Of a stretch of 64,000 nt of DNA, positions 18,086-26,423 are shown one piece after another. A model generated the notes under the pieces. It was not told the DNA's origin, made no database searches, and worked only from the letters and a program-made list of their open reading frames with translations. Origin of the DNA: Bryobacterales bacterium (GTDB lineage: Bacteria > Acidobacteriota > Terriglobia > Bryobacterales > Bryobacteraceae). The position numbers were made by a program, and so were the translations under genes. The stretch lies in NCBI GenBank assembly GCA_020854055.1, contig JADZGD010000020.1, positions 1 to 64,000 of the forward strand. Direction: 5' to 3'. Every line of letters begins with the position of its first letter. Position 1 is the first letter of the stretch.

Positions 18086-18224
18086 GTTCGCCCACCCGTC
18101 CGGCCCAGGACAATGAAGATCCCGGCCCGCAAGGAGTGTAGTGTGGTGAATCTCTATAAACTCTACCGGGAGTTTCGCCTTATCTCAATGACCCCATTGT
18201 TGCGTTTTCCAGGCTCTTATGTGG

Positions 18225-18253
18225 CTCCCCACTCCCCCCGATGGAGTGGGGAG
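18225..18253. repeat. 11-bp perfect inverted repeat
   Basis: CTCCCCACTCC at 18225-18235 pairs exactly with GGAGTGGGGAG at 18243-18253 around a 7-base loop. It lies between the RlpA gene and the start of the sigma-54 activator gene on the minus strand. No T-run follows on either strand, so a standard intrinsic terminator is doubtful. It could be an operator, an mRNA 5' hairpin or a terminator of Rho-assisted type. Confidence 0.5.
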
Positions 18254-18349
18254 GAATGGTACTACTAAGAGATTGGGAGATCGGCTGAGGTATCCACCCT
18301 ATTCATAAACCGGCGTTCACGCGGTGGCGCCAAGGTGTTCGCAGCATGG

Positions 18350-19012
18350 TCAGATGCCCGGTGAAGCCGAATCCAGGCGCACAACAAAGGCCGCCCGTTC
18401 CTCGGAACGCAGCCGCCGGGCGAGGGCGCCGGCAGCTTCGGGCGTCGGCTCATCCCCTACCAGTACCCTCCAAAGTGCGGGCGCGCCAGGGCGCAGGACG
18501 ATCTCCGCCTTGCCATATCCGGCTCTCATCTGGTCGCGCAGGCGGATGGCACGGTCCCTGTCCTGGAACGCGCCAAGCTGCACCGCGAAGTGTTCGGCCG
18601 ATTGAGCCACCAGCGGCGCTGCGGTAACAGTCAGCTTCACCCGTGCCGTGCCGGGACCGATCAGGTCAATCTGTCTGGCTGCGGCACGCGAAAGATCGAT
18701 GACGCGTCCGTTCACGAATGGCCCGCGATCGTTGATTCGAACCGTAACCTGCTTCCCGTTTTCCAGGCTACGCACGAGAACCCAGGTTCCGAAGGGAAGT
18801 GTGCGATGAGCCGCCGTGAGTTGCTCCATGTCATAGATCTCGCCGTTGGCGGCGGCGCGCCCATGATATGGATAGCCGTACCAACTGGCGATACCCTCTT
18901 CGGCATATCCGCGCAGGTCGACGGGTGGGGTGGGAATCTTCCTTCTCTTCTTTCCGCATCCGGTAGCGAAGAACAGGATGGCAATCAATGCCAGCGCCGC
19001 GGCTACCTTCAT
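18350..19012 (-). CDS. rlpA: RlpA-like lipoprotein with SPOR domain
   Basis: A 220-residue lipoprotein. MKVAAALALIAILFFATGC gives a signal peptide with a lipobox ending in Cys19; alternative starts at 19027 and a GTG at 19171 would lengthen the leader. The double-psi beta-barrel (about residues 30-120) has GIASWYGYPYHGR, TAAHRTLPFGT and INDRGPF, hallmarks of RlpA, a transglycosylase acting on denuded glycan strands. A C-terminal SPOR domain (HFAVQLGAFQDRDRA onward) binds septal peptidoglycan. It probably acts at division sites in the outer membrane. Confidence 0.87.
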   Translation of the reverse strand: MKVAAALALIAILFFATGCGKKRRKIPTPPVDLRGYAEEGIASWYGYPYHGRAAANGEIYDMEQLTAAHRTLPFGTWVLVRSLENGKQVTVRINDRGPFVNGRVIDLSRAAARQIDLIGPGTARVKLTVTAAPLVAQSAEHFAVQLGAFQDRDRAIRLRDQMRAGYGKAEIVLRPGAPALWRVLVGDEPTPEAAGALARRLRSEERAAFVVRLDSASPGI

Positions 19013-19203
19013 TAGCCCGGATGTCATCAGCCCGCGCGCGGCGCGCGATCTGATGGCTGGTGCGCCGGGCCGGGTTGGCGGCCGCGCCTCGCTGAGAGGT
19101 TGCCGGGAAGGGCTCGAGCGGACGCCGGAGCCAAAAACAAAACCTGAATGGAACGTTTTAATGTCACTCACGGTGCGGATGATCCTGAATCGTCACTTTT
19201 CAC

Positions 19204-19232
19204 TTGACATTCGTCTCGATCAATCTTATATA
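19204..19232 (+). promoter_or_regulatory. Strong sigma-70-type promoter
   Basis: TTGACA at 19204-19209 is followed by a 17-base spacer and TATATA at 19227-19232. The -35 box is consensus and the -10 box is close to TATAAT. It lies 58 bases before the ATG of the 24-residue peptide gene, so the transcript would carry a leader of roughly 50 bases. It is the best housekeeping promoter match I saw in the window. Confidence 0.75.
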
Positions 19233-19290
19233 TTAATCACGCTGCGATCTTTGTAAGGTCGCAAATTTGATGTTTAGGGAGAATCAATCG

Positions 19291-19365
19291 ATGAAGAACG
19301 CAACGAAGAAAGCTGCAAAGCCCGCTGCAAAGAAGAAAGCCGCCCCGAAGAAGGGCAAGAAGTAA
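19291..19365 (+). CDS. 24-residue lysine/alanine-rich basic peptide
   Basis: The short gene starts with ATG at 19291 and ends with TAA at 19363-19365. AGGGAGA lies 7-8 bases upstream as Shine-Dalgarno. The product has 12 lysines and is otherwise mainly alanine with a few Pro and Gly, in repeats such as KKAAKPAAKKK. This composition is like eukaryotic H1 tails or bacterial histone-like tails, which suggests binding to nucleic acid or another polyanion. It is a complete free-standing transcription unit: consensus promoter upstream and two hairpins downstream. I do not know a named family. Function is open. Confidence 0.7.
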   Translation: MKNATKKAAKPAAKKKAAPKKGKK

Positions 19366-19369
19366 GCGG

Positions 19370-19400
19370 GCTCCCGGAACGGGAGCAGTATCGAGTTTTT
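19370..19400 (+). terminator. Intrinsic terminator after the basic peptide gene
   Basis: GCTCCCG at 19370-19376 pairs with CGGGAGC at 19380-19386 across a GAA loop. Five T residues follow at 19396-19400 after a 9-base gap. It begins four bases after the TAA of the 24-residue gene. The delayed T-run makes it a moderate terminator; a second hairpin follows. Confidence 0.65.
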
Positions 19401-19406
19401 ACAAGT

Positions 19407-19433
19407 GGCCCCGAGCGATCGGGGCCGTTTTCG
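19407..19433 (+). terminator. Second hairpin terminator
   Basis: GGCCCCGA at 19407-19414 pairs with TCGGGGCC at 19419-19426 across the tetraloop GCGA, a stable GNRA-type loop. GTTTTCG follows. Tandem with the hairpin at 19370-19386, it should end the peptide transcript before the convergent methyltransferase gene at 19466. Confidence 0.7.
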
Positions 19434-19465
19434 TGTTGGCCCTCCGGTGGTCGCCTCTCCCTGGT

Positions 19466-20425
19466 TCAATCCTTCGCCAGTAGCAGTGTGCGAAAGCTCT
19501 CGCCCAGGCCGAACAGCAGGTTCTTCAACTGCAGCGTACGCCGCGAGCGTTCCGTCTGGTCCCCGGCCAGAGCTTCGGCAAACTGGTCCGCCTCGCCGGC
19601 GGCAAGCAGGGTTGCTGTCATGGACTCGAATCGCAAACGCCGGAACCCGCACGAGAGGGCGTGCTGTTCCAGGGCGGTAAAGTTCACATGAGCCGTTATG
19701 TCGCGCTCGCCGGGGTCGGCCAGCACATCCGCGCTTGCCTGGTGTTTGCGATAGCTCATTAGCGTGCCTTCGGTGAACCGCAGCAGCTCGCGCCGCGTGT
19801 AGCCGTAGTCGATGATGAGCAGGGTTCCATGCAAGCGCGCGCCGATCTTCCCGATCCACTCGATCGCGGCGAGGTTCACCTCGGCCAGTGTTCCCTCGGC
19901 AGGTTGCTGCGGACCATAGCGTTCCAGGTACTCCGTCAGCGCTTTCCGGGCAGGGGCGCCATCGCGGAAGCGGAATCTTTCGCCATCAACGTCCACATCT
20001 CGCATCCGCCAGCATTCATCGCGATAGACACACAGGTCCACCGGCAGTGCGTCGAAGAATTCATTGGCGAGGATCGCGCCATGAATGCTTTCGGCTAGCG
20101 CGCCTCGGTTGACGTCAACCGCGGCGTAGCCGAACTCGGCCAGGTACGGTTCCAGTTCGCCGCGGCCGGCGCCCAGCTCCACCACCACAAACGTTCCGGC
20201 GCCGCGCTCCTGCCGCAAACGGCGGAAGATGGCGGCGATCAGGATCCCAAACACCGGCTGGAGTTGTTCGGCCGTATAAAAATCACCGGCCCTGCCGAAC
20301 GGATCTCGACGGCGGGTATAGTAACCATGTTCGGGTTGATAGAGCGCCATTTCCATAAAGCGGCGAAAGGCCAGCGGTCCGTTGTGTTGGATCTGTTCCC
20401 GAATCAGGTCGGCCAGAGGATTCAT
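19466..20425 (-). CDS. MidA/NDUFAF7-type SAM-dependent methyltransferase
   Basis: A 319-residue protein starting [20 protein letters not shown]. The family N-terminus [14 protein letters not shown] is followed by [17 protein letters not shown]. The SAM-binding motif is [12 protein letters not shown], and [12 protein letters not shown] is typical of the COG1565 family. The mitochondrial member methylates an arginine of complex I subunit NDUFS2 (NuoD homologue). This window also encodes nuoD, so a link is possible, but bacterial substrates are not established. An in-frame start at 20473 is less likely because it adds a non-conserved leader. Confidence 0.85.
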   Translation of the reverse strand: MNPLADLIREQIQHNGPLAFRRFMEMALYQPEHGYYTRRRDPFGRAGDFYTAEQLQPVFGILIAAIFRRLRQERGAGTFVVVELGAGRGELEPYLAEFGYAAVDVNRGALAESIHGAILANEFFDALPVDLCVYRDECWRMRDVDVDGERFRFRDGAPARKALTEYLERYGPQQPAEGTLAEVNLAAIEWIGKIGARLHGTLLIIDYGYTRRELLRFTEGTLMSYRKHQASADVLADPGERDITAHVNFTALEQHALSCGFRRLRFESMTATLLAAGEADQFAEALAGDQTERSRRTLQLKNLLFGLGESFRTLLLAKD

Positions 20426-20560
20426 GAGCGTGACGTCTATTCTAGCCGCCCGCGGCCGCCCGGAACGGAGCATTGGGTTTCATTAAAGCGCTATAATCGG
20501 TTTGCCCGTGCCGCCGGTTGCGTGCCGTGCGAGCCGCTGAATCAATCGGATAGGAGGACA

Positions 20561-20779
20561 ATGAGCAAGGAAGATAGCATTGAGGTGACAGGTACCGTTG
20601 TTGAGAAGTTTCCGAGCGGTCTGTTTAGCGTCCAACTCGACCAGGAGCGGACGGTGCTCGCGCATCTGGCCGGTAAGTTGCGGCGGAACCGCATCCGGGT
20701 TCTTGCAGGCGACCGCGTGACCCTCGAACTCTCGCCGTACGATCTGACGAAAGGCCGAATCACCTACCGGCACAAGTAG
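20561..20779 (+). CDS. infA: Translation initiation factor IF-1
   Basis: A 72-residue single S1/OB-fold protein starting [20 protein letters not shown], preceded by a perfect AGGAGG at 20552-20557. The motifs [19 protein letters not shown] and [15 protein letters not shown] match IF-1. It occupies the ribosomal A site during initiation. It stands alone here, not in the ribosomal protein operon where many bacteria place it; some acidobacteria and others carry a second copy. Confidence 0.95.
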   Translation: MSKEDSIEVTGTVVEKFPSGLFSVQLDQERTVLAHLAGKLRRNRIRVLAGDRVTLELSPYDLTKGRITYRHK

Positions 20780-20951
20780 TCCATACTCTCCATCCTCTGT
20801 TCGCCACTCTCCCCCGCCTGGAACCGTTCTGGCCATGTGCCCCGGTTCGTGTGCCTGCGCGGGCGATCTCCTTTTCAGAATCGATTATCGCCACCGTGCT
20901 TGCGGCGCCCGGTTGGGTTCACAGGATTTCCAGATTTATTTTGCCCGTCTC

Positions 20952-20987
20952 CACTAGTTACTAGTGCAATGGTTTCAACGCGTTGAA
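20952..20987. promoter_or_regulatory. Two tandem palindromes upstream of the Clp-type ATPase gene
   Basis: The first is CACTAG at 20952-20957 with CTAGTG at 20961-20966 around TTA. The second is the perfect 14-bp palindrome TTCAACGCGTTGAA at 20974-20987. Their centres are about 21-22 bases apart, two helical turns, so two dimers could sit on the same DNA face. They lie 77-112 bases before the ATG at 21064. They are candidate operator sites; the binding protein is unknown. Confidence 0.5.
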
Positions 20988-21063
20988 GAGTGATTGAATG
21001 GCTGGAGCCAGCGCTGCCGGCTGCGGGTGCAAACTTACACTGAAGCCGGGAAGGGAAGTTGCG

Positions 21064-22092
21064 ATGCCGATTCGAAAACACTCGAGAACTGATTTTGTGA
21101 AGACAGTGAAACAAAAGCTGATCGGGCAGGATCAGTCGCTGGAAGCACTCAACCGGTGCATTGAAATCTATCACGCGGGATTGTCGCCCGAGGGACGCCC
21201 GGCAGGTGTGTTCCTGCTGCTCGGACCCACCGGAACCGGAAAAACCCATACGGTGGAGGTGCTCGCCGAAGCGTTGCATGGATCCTCGCGCAATTTGTTG
21301 CGGATCGACTGCGCCGAATTCCAGATGGAACATGAAGTGGCCAAGTTGATTGGGGCCCCTCCAGGCTACCTCGGCCATCGGGAAACACATGCTCTGCTCA
21401 ACCAGGCACGCATTAACGCCGCCGCCAGCCAGCAGTGTGACCTGTCGATCATTCTGTTCGACGAGATCGAGAAAGCCGCTCCATCGCTGACGCGCCTTCT
21501 GTTGGGAGTTCTCGATCGCGCGTCGCTCCGGCTCGGCGACAATTCGCCGGTGAATTTCGAGCGCTGCCTGATCTTTCTCACCAGCAACCTGGGGGCGAGG
21601 CAGATGACACGCGAGTTGGAAGGAGCCTTCGGACTGGCTCCGAAGCAATTGGCCGATTCGCCGGAGACTCTCCACCGGCTGAAGACACAGGCGGTGCAAG
21701 CGATGAAGCGCCACTTTTCACCGGAATTTGTCAACCGCATCGACTCGGTTTTCACCTACCGGCCGCTGACACCCGAGATGTTCGGACAAATCCTCGATCT
21801 CCAGATGCAAGCTGTTCTCAGGCGAATCCGGCAAAAGCTCGGCGATCGTTGCTATAACTTGCGGATGACCCCACAGTTCCGCCGGACTTTGTTGGAGCGA
21901 GGGACCAGCGTCGAATACGGCGCGCGCGAACTGCGGCGGGTGATCCAGCGCTACGTCCTTGAACCTGTGGCGGCTGCCACCGCGCGGGGGCAAATACCGC
22001 CCGGTGCTCTGGTTACCCTGCATTGTTCCCGAGGCGGCACGCGCCTGACGGTTGAACCGGATCGCGGTGATCCACCGGCACTGGCTGCTTGA
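21064..22092 (+). CDS. Solitary AAA+ ATPase related to the ClpA/ClpB D2 domain
   Basis: A 342-residue protein starting MPIRKHSRTDFVK, with AAGGGAAG as ribosome site. It is one AAA+ module: QKLIGQDQSLEAL, Walker A GPTGTGKTHT, pore-type GAPPGYLGH (aromatic Tyr loop), Walker B IILFDEIEKAAP, sensor-1 IFLTSNLGARQM and a C-terminal small domain with EYGARELRRVIQR (sensor-2 Arg). It lacks the Clp N-domain, the first AAA ring and any middle coiled coil. No IGF/IGL-type ClpP-binding loop is obvious. It may be a stand-alone unfoldase or disaggregase. Confidence 0.82.
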   Translation: MPIRKHSRTDFVKTVKQKLIGQDQSLEALNRCIEIYHAGLSPEGRPAGVFLLLGPTGTGKTHTVEVLAEALHGSSRNLLRIDCAEFQMEHEVAKLIGAPPGYLGHRETHALLNQARINAAASQQCDLSIILFDEIEKAAPSLTRLLLGVLDRASLRLGDNSPVNFERCLIFLTSNLGARQMTRELEGAFGLAPKQLADSPETLHRLKTQAVQAMKRHFSPEFVNRIDSVFTYRPLTPEMFGQILDLQMQAVLRRIRQKLGDRCYNLRMTPQFRRTLLERGTSVEYGARELRRVIQRYVLEPVAAATARGQIPPGALVTLHCSRGGTRLTVEPDRGDPPALAA

Positions 22093-22101
22093 CGGCCCGG
22101 T

Positions 22102-23301
22102 TCAGCGTTCGGGCCGGGCCGGCATCTCGGCCGGGATGCGTTGCATCGTGGCTTGTAACGATTCGGTGACGCTGGTGTTCTCCGCCGGGTACACTTCCAG
22201 GCGGAAGCTCAGAGCGTCGGACACGTGGCGATAAATTACGCTGCCGTTTTGCAGTGTCGCCGAATTCAGGTCCACGGTCTTGTTGATGGCGCCGTCGCTG
22301 ATCGAGAGCACGCCGCGGCGCGCTGCTCGAATCGCAGGCGAGCCGTGGTCCCAGCGAATATGAACGTTGTCTCCGTTACGGGTCAACTGTAATCCGAGAG
22401 CGTACGGATTCGACAATCCGGCAGTGGCTGGCGTGCGGGTGCTGATCGCCATCTGAAAGCCGAGCAAGACGCCCAACAGGAGAAAAATGAACGAGAGTGG
22501 AATCCAGACGTTGGTCTTTTGTGACGTCTTTTGCGCTGCCGGTGCCGGGGTGGCTCCCGACGCCGGTTCGCGCTCGGACCGCTCGGCGGAAAACACCGCA
22601 TCGATTGGCTCGGCCGGTAACTCCAACCGCGACGCTGGCAGCGGCGCATCGGGCGTGGGTTCCATGGCCGGATCCTCGAACAAGGGCGCGGGCGGCTCGC
22701 CACGATCCTGGCGGCGCGGCCGTGTGCTCGAACCGCCGCCGAGATCCTTGCGGCGGAAGGGGAATTCCAGATAGGTGGATTCGGAATGAATCGAATCGCC
22801 CTCGCGGAAAAAGAATCCTCCCACGCTGACGCGGGTTGCGAACGGTTTGATTTGAAGAATGACGCTGGATGACGCGGAATAGCGCGAGTTGAATAGTGCC
22901 AGGTCATCCCCGGTAAGTGCCAGTTCATCCCGCGTCGTGCTGCGGTAGAAGCCCACCGGATACAAGGCCGGGCTGGCCTCCGGTTTCCAGCGCTCAAGCA
23001 CCTGGTCAAATTGGATCAGGTCGGTTTCGCTCAACTGGAAGGTCGGCCCGTTCCGGTATTCGCACTGTACAACCTCGAAATCGTCGATGTAGACCGTAGC
23101 CGGCTCGCCTTCGAGCGAATGGCCGAGAAGTACTCCCCCGATTTCAGCGCCTCGCCGCGGGACGGCGCCAAAGCCGCGCATCACTTCAAGCTGTAGCCGG
23201 TCGATGACATCGAAGCGGAGATGAACCGCCACCGGTTTACCCGGAACCCGCCAGATATAGTAGTCGGAAACCGGCGCCGCGGCTTCACTTGCTCCGTTCA
23301 T
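22102..23301 (-). CDS. Degenerate JAMM/MPN-like domain membrane protein
   Basis: A 399-residue protein starting MNGASEAAAP; a Met at 23331 is also in frame. The N-terminal 180 residues look like a JAB1/MPN fold: RRGAEIGGVLLGH supplies the E-x-GG-LLG signature. The later metal-site region is PVGFYRSTTRDELALTGDD, where the expected H-x-H-x7-S-x2-D is not intact. A Pro/Glu/Ala-rich linker precedes one transmembrane helix (IPLSFIFLLLGVLLGFQMAI, about residue 280). The last 100 residues look like a beta domain outside the membrane. It converges on the ATPase gene with a 9-base gap. Function unknown. Confidence 0.6.
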   Translation of the reverse strand: MNGASEAAAPVSDYYIWRVPGKPVAVHLRFDVIDRLQLEVMRGFGAVPRRGAEIGGVLLGHSLEGEPATVYIDDFEVVQCEYRNGPTFQLSETDLIQFDQVLERWKPEASPALYPVGFYRSTTRDELALTGDDLALFNSRYSASSSVILQIKPFATRVSVGGFFFREGDSIHSESTYLEFPFRRKDLGGGSSTRPRRQDRGEPPAPLFEDPAMEPTPDAPLPASRLELPAEPIDAVFSAERSEREPASGATPAPAAQKTSQKTNVWIPLSFIFLLLGVLLGFQMAISTRTPATAGLSNPYALGLQLTRNGDNVHIRWDHGSPAIRAARRGVLSISDGAINKTVDLNSATLQNGSVIYRHVSDALSFRLEVYPAENTSVTESLQATMQRIPAEMPARPER

Positions 23302-23497
23302 TGCTTCCACTGTATCCGAAGAACCGACCATCGGAGAATCACCGTCCTATCGTAGTTCACTCTGGCGGCAGTCTCCAGGTTGGCAGCACCCCGGGGACGC
23401 CGGAGCGCGTGCCGAACCTTGCCCGCCAGCGGGCATTGCTTCCCGTCTCCCTTCTATCGGCAACCGGGGTGAAAAACTACAATAAAGAAATCCGGAC

Positions 23498-24319
23498 ATG
23501 GCCGCTTCCCTGTTCATTGTCGCTACGCCGATTGGAAATCTGGAAGATCTCACCTTCCGCGCGGTGCGCGTGCTTGGCGAGGTCGCGGTGGTCGCCTGCG
23601 AGGATACCCGCCATACGCGAGTGCTGCTGGATCACTATGGAATCTCCAGCCTCCTGGTCAGCTATCACGAACACAACGAGGCAAAACGAACCCAGGAATT
23701 GCTCGGGCGTCTGGAAGCCGGCCAGAGCGTTGCGCTGGTTTCTGATGCCGGGACGCCGCTGATCTCGGATCCTGGTTACCGGCTCGTCTCGGCTGCCGTC
23801 GAAGCCGGCATCACGGTGGTTCCGGTCCCTGGCGTTTCGGCCGCCGTGACCGCCCTGTCCGCTTCCGGGCTCCCAACCGACGCCTTCTGTTTCGCGGGGT
23901 TTTTTCCGTCAAAACAAACCCAACGTTTGCGTTTGCTCAAGCAGCATGAAGGGGCGGCGGCGACGTTGATTTTCTACGAGGCGCCACATCGCATTCTGGA
24001 AACTCTCGATGATATCGAACGGGTGCTCGGAGACCGCCGGGTGGTGATTGCCAGGGAGTTGAGCAAGATCCACGAGGAGTTTCTCAGAGGAACGCCGGGC
24101 GAGCTGCGAACCATTCTTGCCGCCCGGGACGTGATCCGGGGGGAGATGACGGTACTCATCGCCAAGGCCGAGCATCCGCCCGTCAACACCACGCCCGTGG
24201 CCGAGGCCGTCGGCGAACTGATGGGCCAGGGTATGGGCCGGATGGAGGCGATTAAGGCCGTGGCCCGAAGCCGTGGGATGTCGAAACGCGATGTCTACCG
24301 CGCGGTGGAAGAATCCTGA
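23498..24319 (+). CDS. rsmI: 16S rRNA (cytidine-1402 2'-O)-methyltransferase RsmI
   Basis: A 273-residue tetrapyrrole-methylase-fold enzyme starting MAASLFIVATPIGNLEDLT, the RsmI signature. EDTRHTRVLLDHYGI, LVSDAGTPLISDPGY and PVPGVSAAVTALSASGLP complete the family motifs. It adds a 2'-O-methyl to C1402 in the ribosomal P site, alongside RsmH N4-methylation. The C-terminus (KAVARSRGMSKRDVYRA) is the usual helical DNA/RNA-binding-like tail. It converges on the S9 peptidase gene with a 3-base gap. Confidence 0.95.
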   Translation: MAASLFIVATPIGNLEDLTFRAVRVLGEVAVVACEDTRHTRVLLDHYGISSLLVSYHEHNEAKRTQELLGRLEAGQSVALVSDAGTPLISDPGYRLVSAAVEAGITVVPVPGVSAAVTALSASGLPTDAFCFAGFFPSKQTQRLRLLKQHEGAAATLIFYEAPHRILETLDDIERVLGDRRVVIARELSKIHEEFLRGTPGELRTILAARDVIRGEMTVLIAKAEHPPVNTTPVAEAVGELMGQGMGRMEAIKAVARSRGMSKRDVYRAVEES

Positions 24320-24322
24320 TCG

Positions 24323-26416
24323 CTAGTTGAGGTACTTTTTCAGCCAGGTGAAGACTTCCTGGTAGAATTGCCGGCTATCCTCGCCGCGTAGAATCCAGTG
24401 ATTGGCTTGGGGCCACACCAGCAGCCGGCTGGGAATCTGAAGCCGCTGGAGCACGCTCCAGTTTTCCAGCGTCTGGTTGAGCGGTACCCGGTAGTCCTTT
24501 TCGCCCACGGAAAGCAGGATCGGCGTACGGAAGTTCTTCGCATAACGGATCGGGTTCTGTTCCCGCCATACCGGACCCTGGTCCCACAACGGACCGCCGG
24601 CACTCACCTCGCGGTGGTAGATCGAATCACTCGTTCCCCACTGCGATTCCAGGTTGATAAGCCCGGCGTGGCTGATCAGGCAGCGGTAGCGGGTGGTCGA
24701 GGCTTGCATCCAGTTAGCCAGGTGTCCGCCGTAACTGGCGCCGGCGGCGCAGGCACGGCTGGCATCGATAAATGAATATCGCCGGGCTGCTTCCGTCGCC
24801 GCTTCATTGATCTCTTCGGACGGTCCTTTCAGCGGGTCTCCCTGTATCTGCTGAGCGAACTGCTCGCCGTATCCGGTGGAGCCGGTGTAGTCGGTCATCA
24901 GCACCACATACCCTGGCGACGCCAGCAGGTGATAGTTCCAGCGCAGGATAAACTCATCCCGCCACATGTTGGCGGGTCCGCCGTGCATCAACACGAGCAG
25001 CGGGTAGCGCTGGGAGGGGTCAAAGGCGGGCGGCAAGGCGAGAAAGTTATGAATTCGCTTACCGCGGCTGGATGTGAACCAGAACTCCTTGAGCGGCTGC
25101 CAGTCCACTTGAGCAGCCTCACTGGCGGCGAAGGCGCTGAGTATCCGGTAATTGCCCGCACCGATATCGAGCCGCGCTATTTCGGGCGGGTGCGTTGCGC
25201 TCTGCCAGGTGGAGACAACCACCGGCGTCGCCGTGCTCGAAGCGCTTAACGGGCCGAATGAACCCTCCTTCAATGGAATGGGTTGCCTCGCCCTTCCCCC
25301 GTTGACCGGAATCGAGTAAACGCGCTGTCGCCCCGCCTCTTCGGCGAGAAGCAAAGCCGTTTGGTGGCCGGCCAGAACCACGTAGTCGGAAACGGACCGG
25401 TCGAGACCTGCCGTAACCACGGTGCGCTGCCTGGCCTCCGGCCAGTCATAACGCGCCAGCCGCGCAAGCGAATACACCTTGCCGGTTTCGCTAGACAGTG
25501 TGCAATAGAGCCACCGGCCGCCGGGTTCAAAGCGCGGCGAGGAGCAGCCGCCGCCGTCGCGGGCCACCTTCAACGGTTCACCGCCGTTCACCGGAACGCG
25601 ATAAAGATTGATCACGACCGAGGCGTAGGCGGACTGGTCGCGATTTGTGGTGGCGGCGAAAACGATCTGCTGGCCATCCGGGGTCCAGACCGCTTGCAGA
25701 TCTTCACCAGTAAGCGTTCGCACGCCGCCGTAGCCGGGTTGTCTCACCAGTTCCGAGTCCGCCAGCAGGTCGCGTGGCCCGCTAGAGCCGTCAGTTGCCT
25801 CGACAAACAGGTGGATCTGCCGCTCATCCAGCCAGTGATCCCAGTAGCGGACGGGAAATCCATCATAAGCCCGCAGGTCATACTTGCGCGCCTTTCGCTC
25901 GGCGGCAATCTTCTGATTGCCGGCGTCGTCTCTGGTTCCGGGATAGACCTTGCTGGTGAACAGAACCATTTTGCCGTCGGGACTCCATCTGGGTGATTCG
26001 GCCCCGGTGGAGAGTGTGGTCAGCCGGATCGCCTCCCCTGGGCCGGCGACGTCCAGGATGTAAATCTGAGGCGTTTGGTCTCCCTCACGCCTGGCGGAGA
26101 AGGCCAGTCGCTTGCTATCCGGGCTCCACGCCGCACCGGTCTCGGGACCATGCGCGGTTGTGAGCCGGCGCGGTTTCGCCGAACCATCGGTGGGTACGAT
26201 CCACAGGCTGGCCGACTGTTGCTTCTCATCGTAGGCGGGACGGGTCACCGGAAAGACCACCTGCCGGCCATCCGGACTAACTACCGGAGAGCCTACGCGC
26301 TTCATGCTCCACATGGTTTCGTGGGTCAGCGCGGAACGTCCGGGACACAGCAGGGGAATCAGGAGAAAGATCGATCCGGCCAGACGAACGCGGCACATAC
26401 GGAGCGAATATATCAC
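24323..26416 (-). CDS. Exported S9-family prolyl oligopeptidase
   Basis: A 697-residue protein with an N-terminal hydrophobic leader (LAGSIFLLIPLLCPG). WD40-like beta-propeller repeats follow (SPDGRQVVFPVT, WSPDSKRLAFSAR, WSPDGKMVLFTSK) up to about residue 430. The C-terminal alpha/beta hydrolase has nucleophile GASYGGH, acid in VGEKDYRVPL and His in PQANHWIL. HGGPANMWRDEF forms the oxyanion region. It belongs to the dipeptidyl aminopeptidase/acylaminoacyl-peptidase branch and should hydrolyse short peptides in the periplasm. Confidence 0.92.
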   Translation of the reverse strand: MIYSLRMCRVRLAGSIFLLIPLLCPGRSALTHETMWSMKRVGSPVVSPDGRQVVFPVTRPAYDEKQQSASLWIVPTDGSAKPRRLTTAHGPETGAAWSPDSKRLAFSARREGDQTPQIYILDVAGPGEAIRLTTLSTGAESPRWSPDGKMVLFTSKVYPGTRDDAGNQKIAAERKARKYDLRAYDGFPVRYWDHWLDERQIHLFVEATDGSSGPRDLLADSELVRQPGYGGVRTLTGEDLQAVWTPDGQQIVFAATTNRDQSAYASVVINLYRVPVNGGEPLKVARDGGGCSSPRFEPGGRWLYCTLSSETGKVYSLARLARYDWPEARQRTVVTAGLDRSVSDYVVLAGHQTALLLAEEAGRQRVYSIPVNGGRARQPIPLKEGSFGPLSASSTATPVVVSTWQSATHPPEIARLDIGAGNYRILSAFAASEAAQVDWQPLKEFWFTSSRGKRIHNFLALPPAFDPSQRYPLLVLMHGGPANMWRDEFILRWNYHLLASPGYVVLMTDYTGSTGYGEQFAQQIQGDPLKGPSEEINEAATEAARRYSFIDASRACAAGASYGGHLANWMQASTTRYRCLISHAGLINLESQWGTSDSIYHREVSAGGPLWDQGPVWREQNPIRYAKNFRTPILLSVGEKDYRVPLNQTLENWSVLQRLQIPSRLLVWPQANHWILRGEDSRQFYQEVFTWLKKYLN

Positions 26417-26423
26417 GCGCGGT

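Noticed and set aside
18143..18268. Possible 41-codon gene starting GTG after an AAGGAG in the gap before the sigma-54 activator
   Set aside because: The ribosome site is good, but the product has no recognisable pattern and its 3' part is made by the inverted repeat. Not enough support to list.
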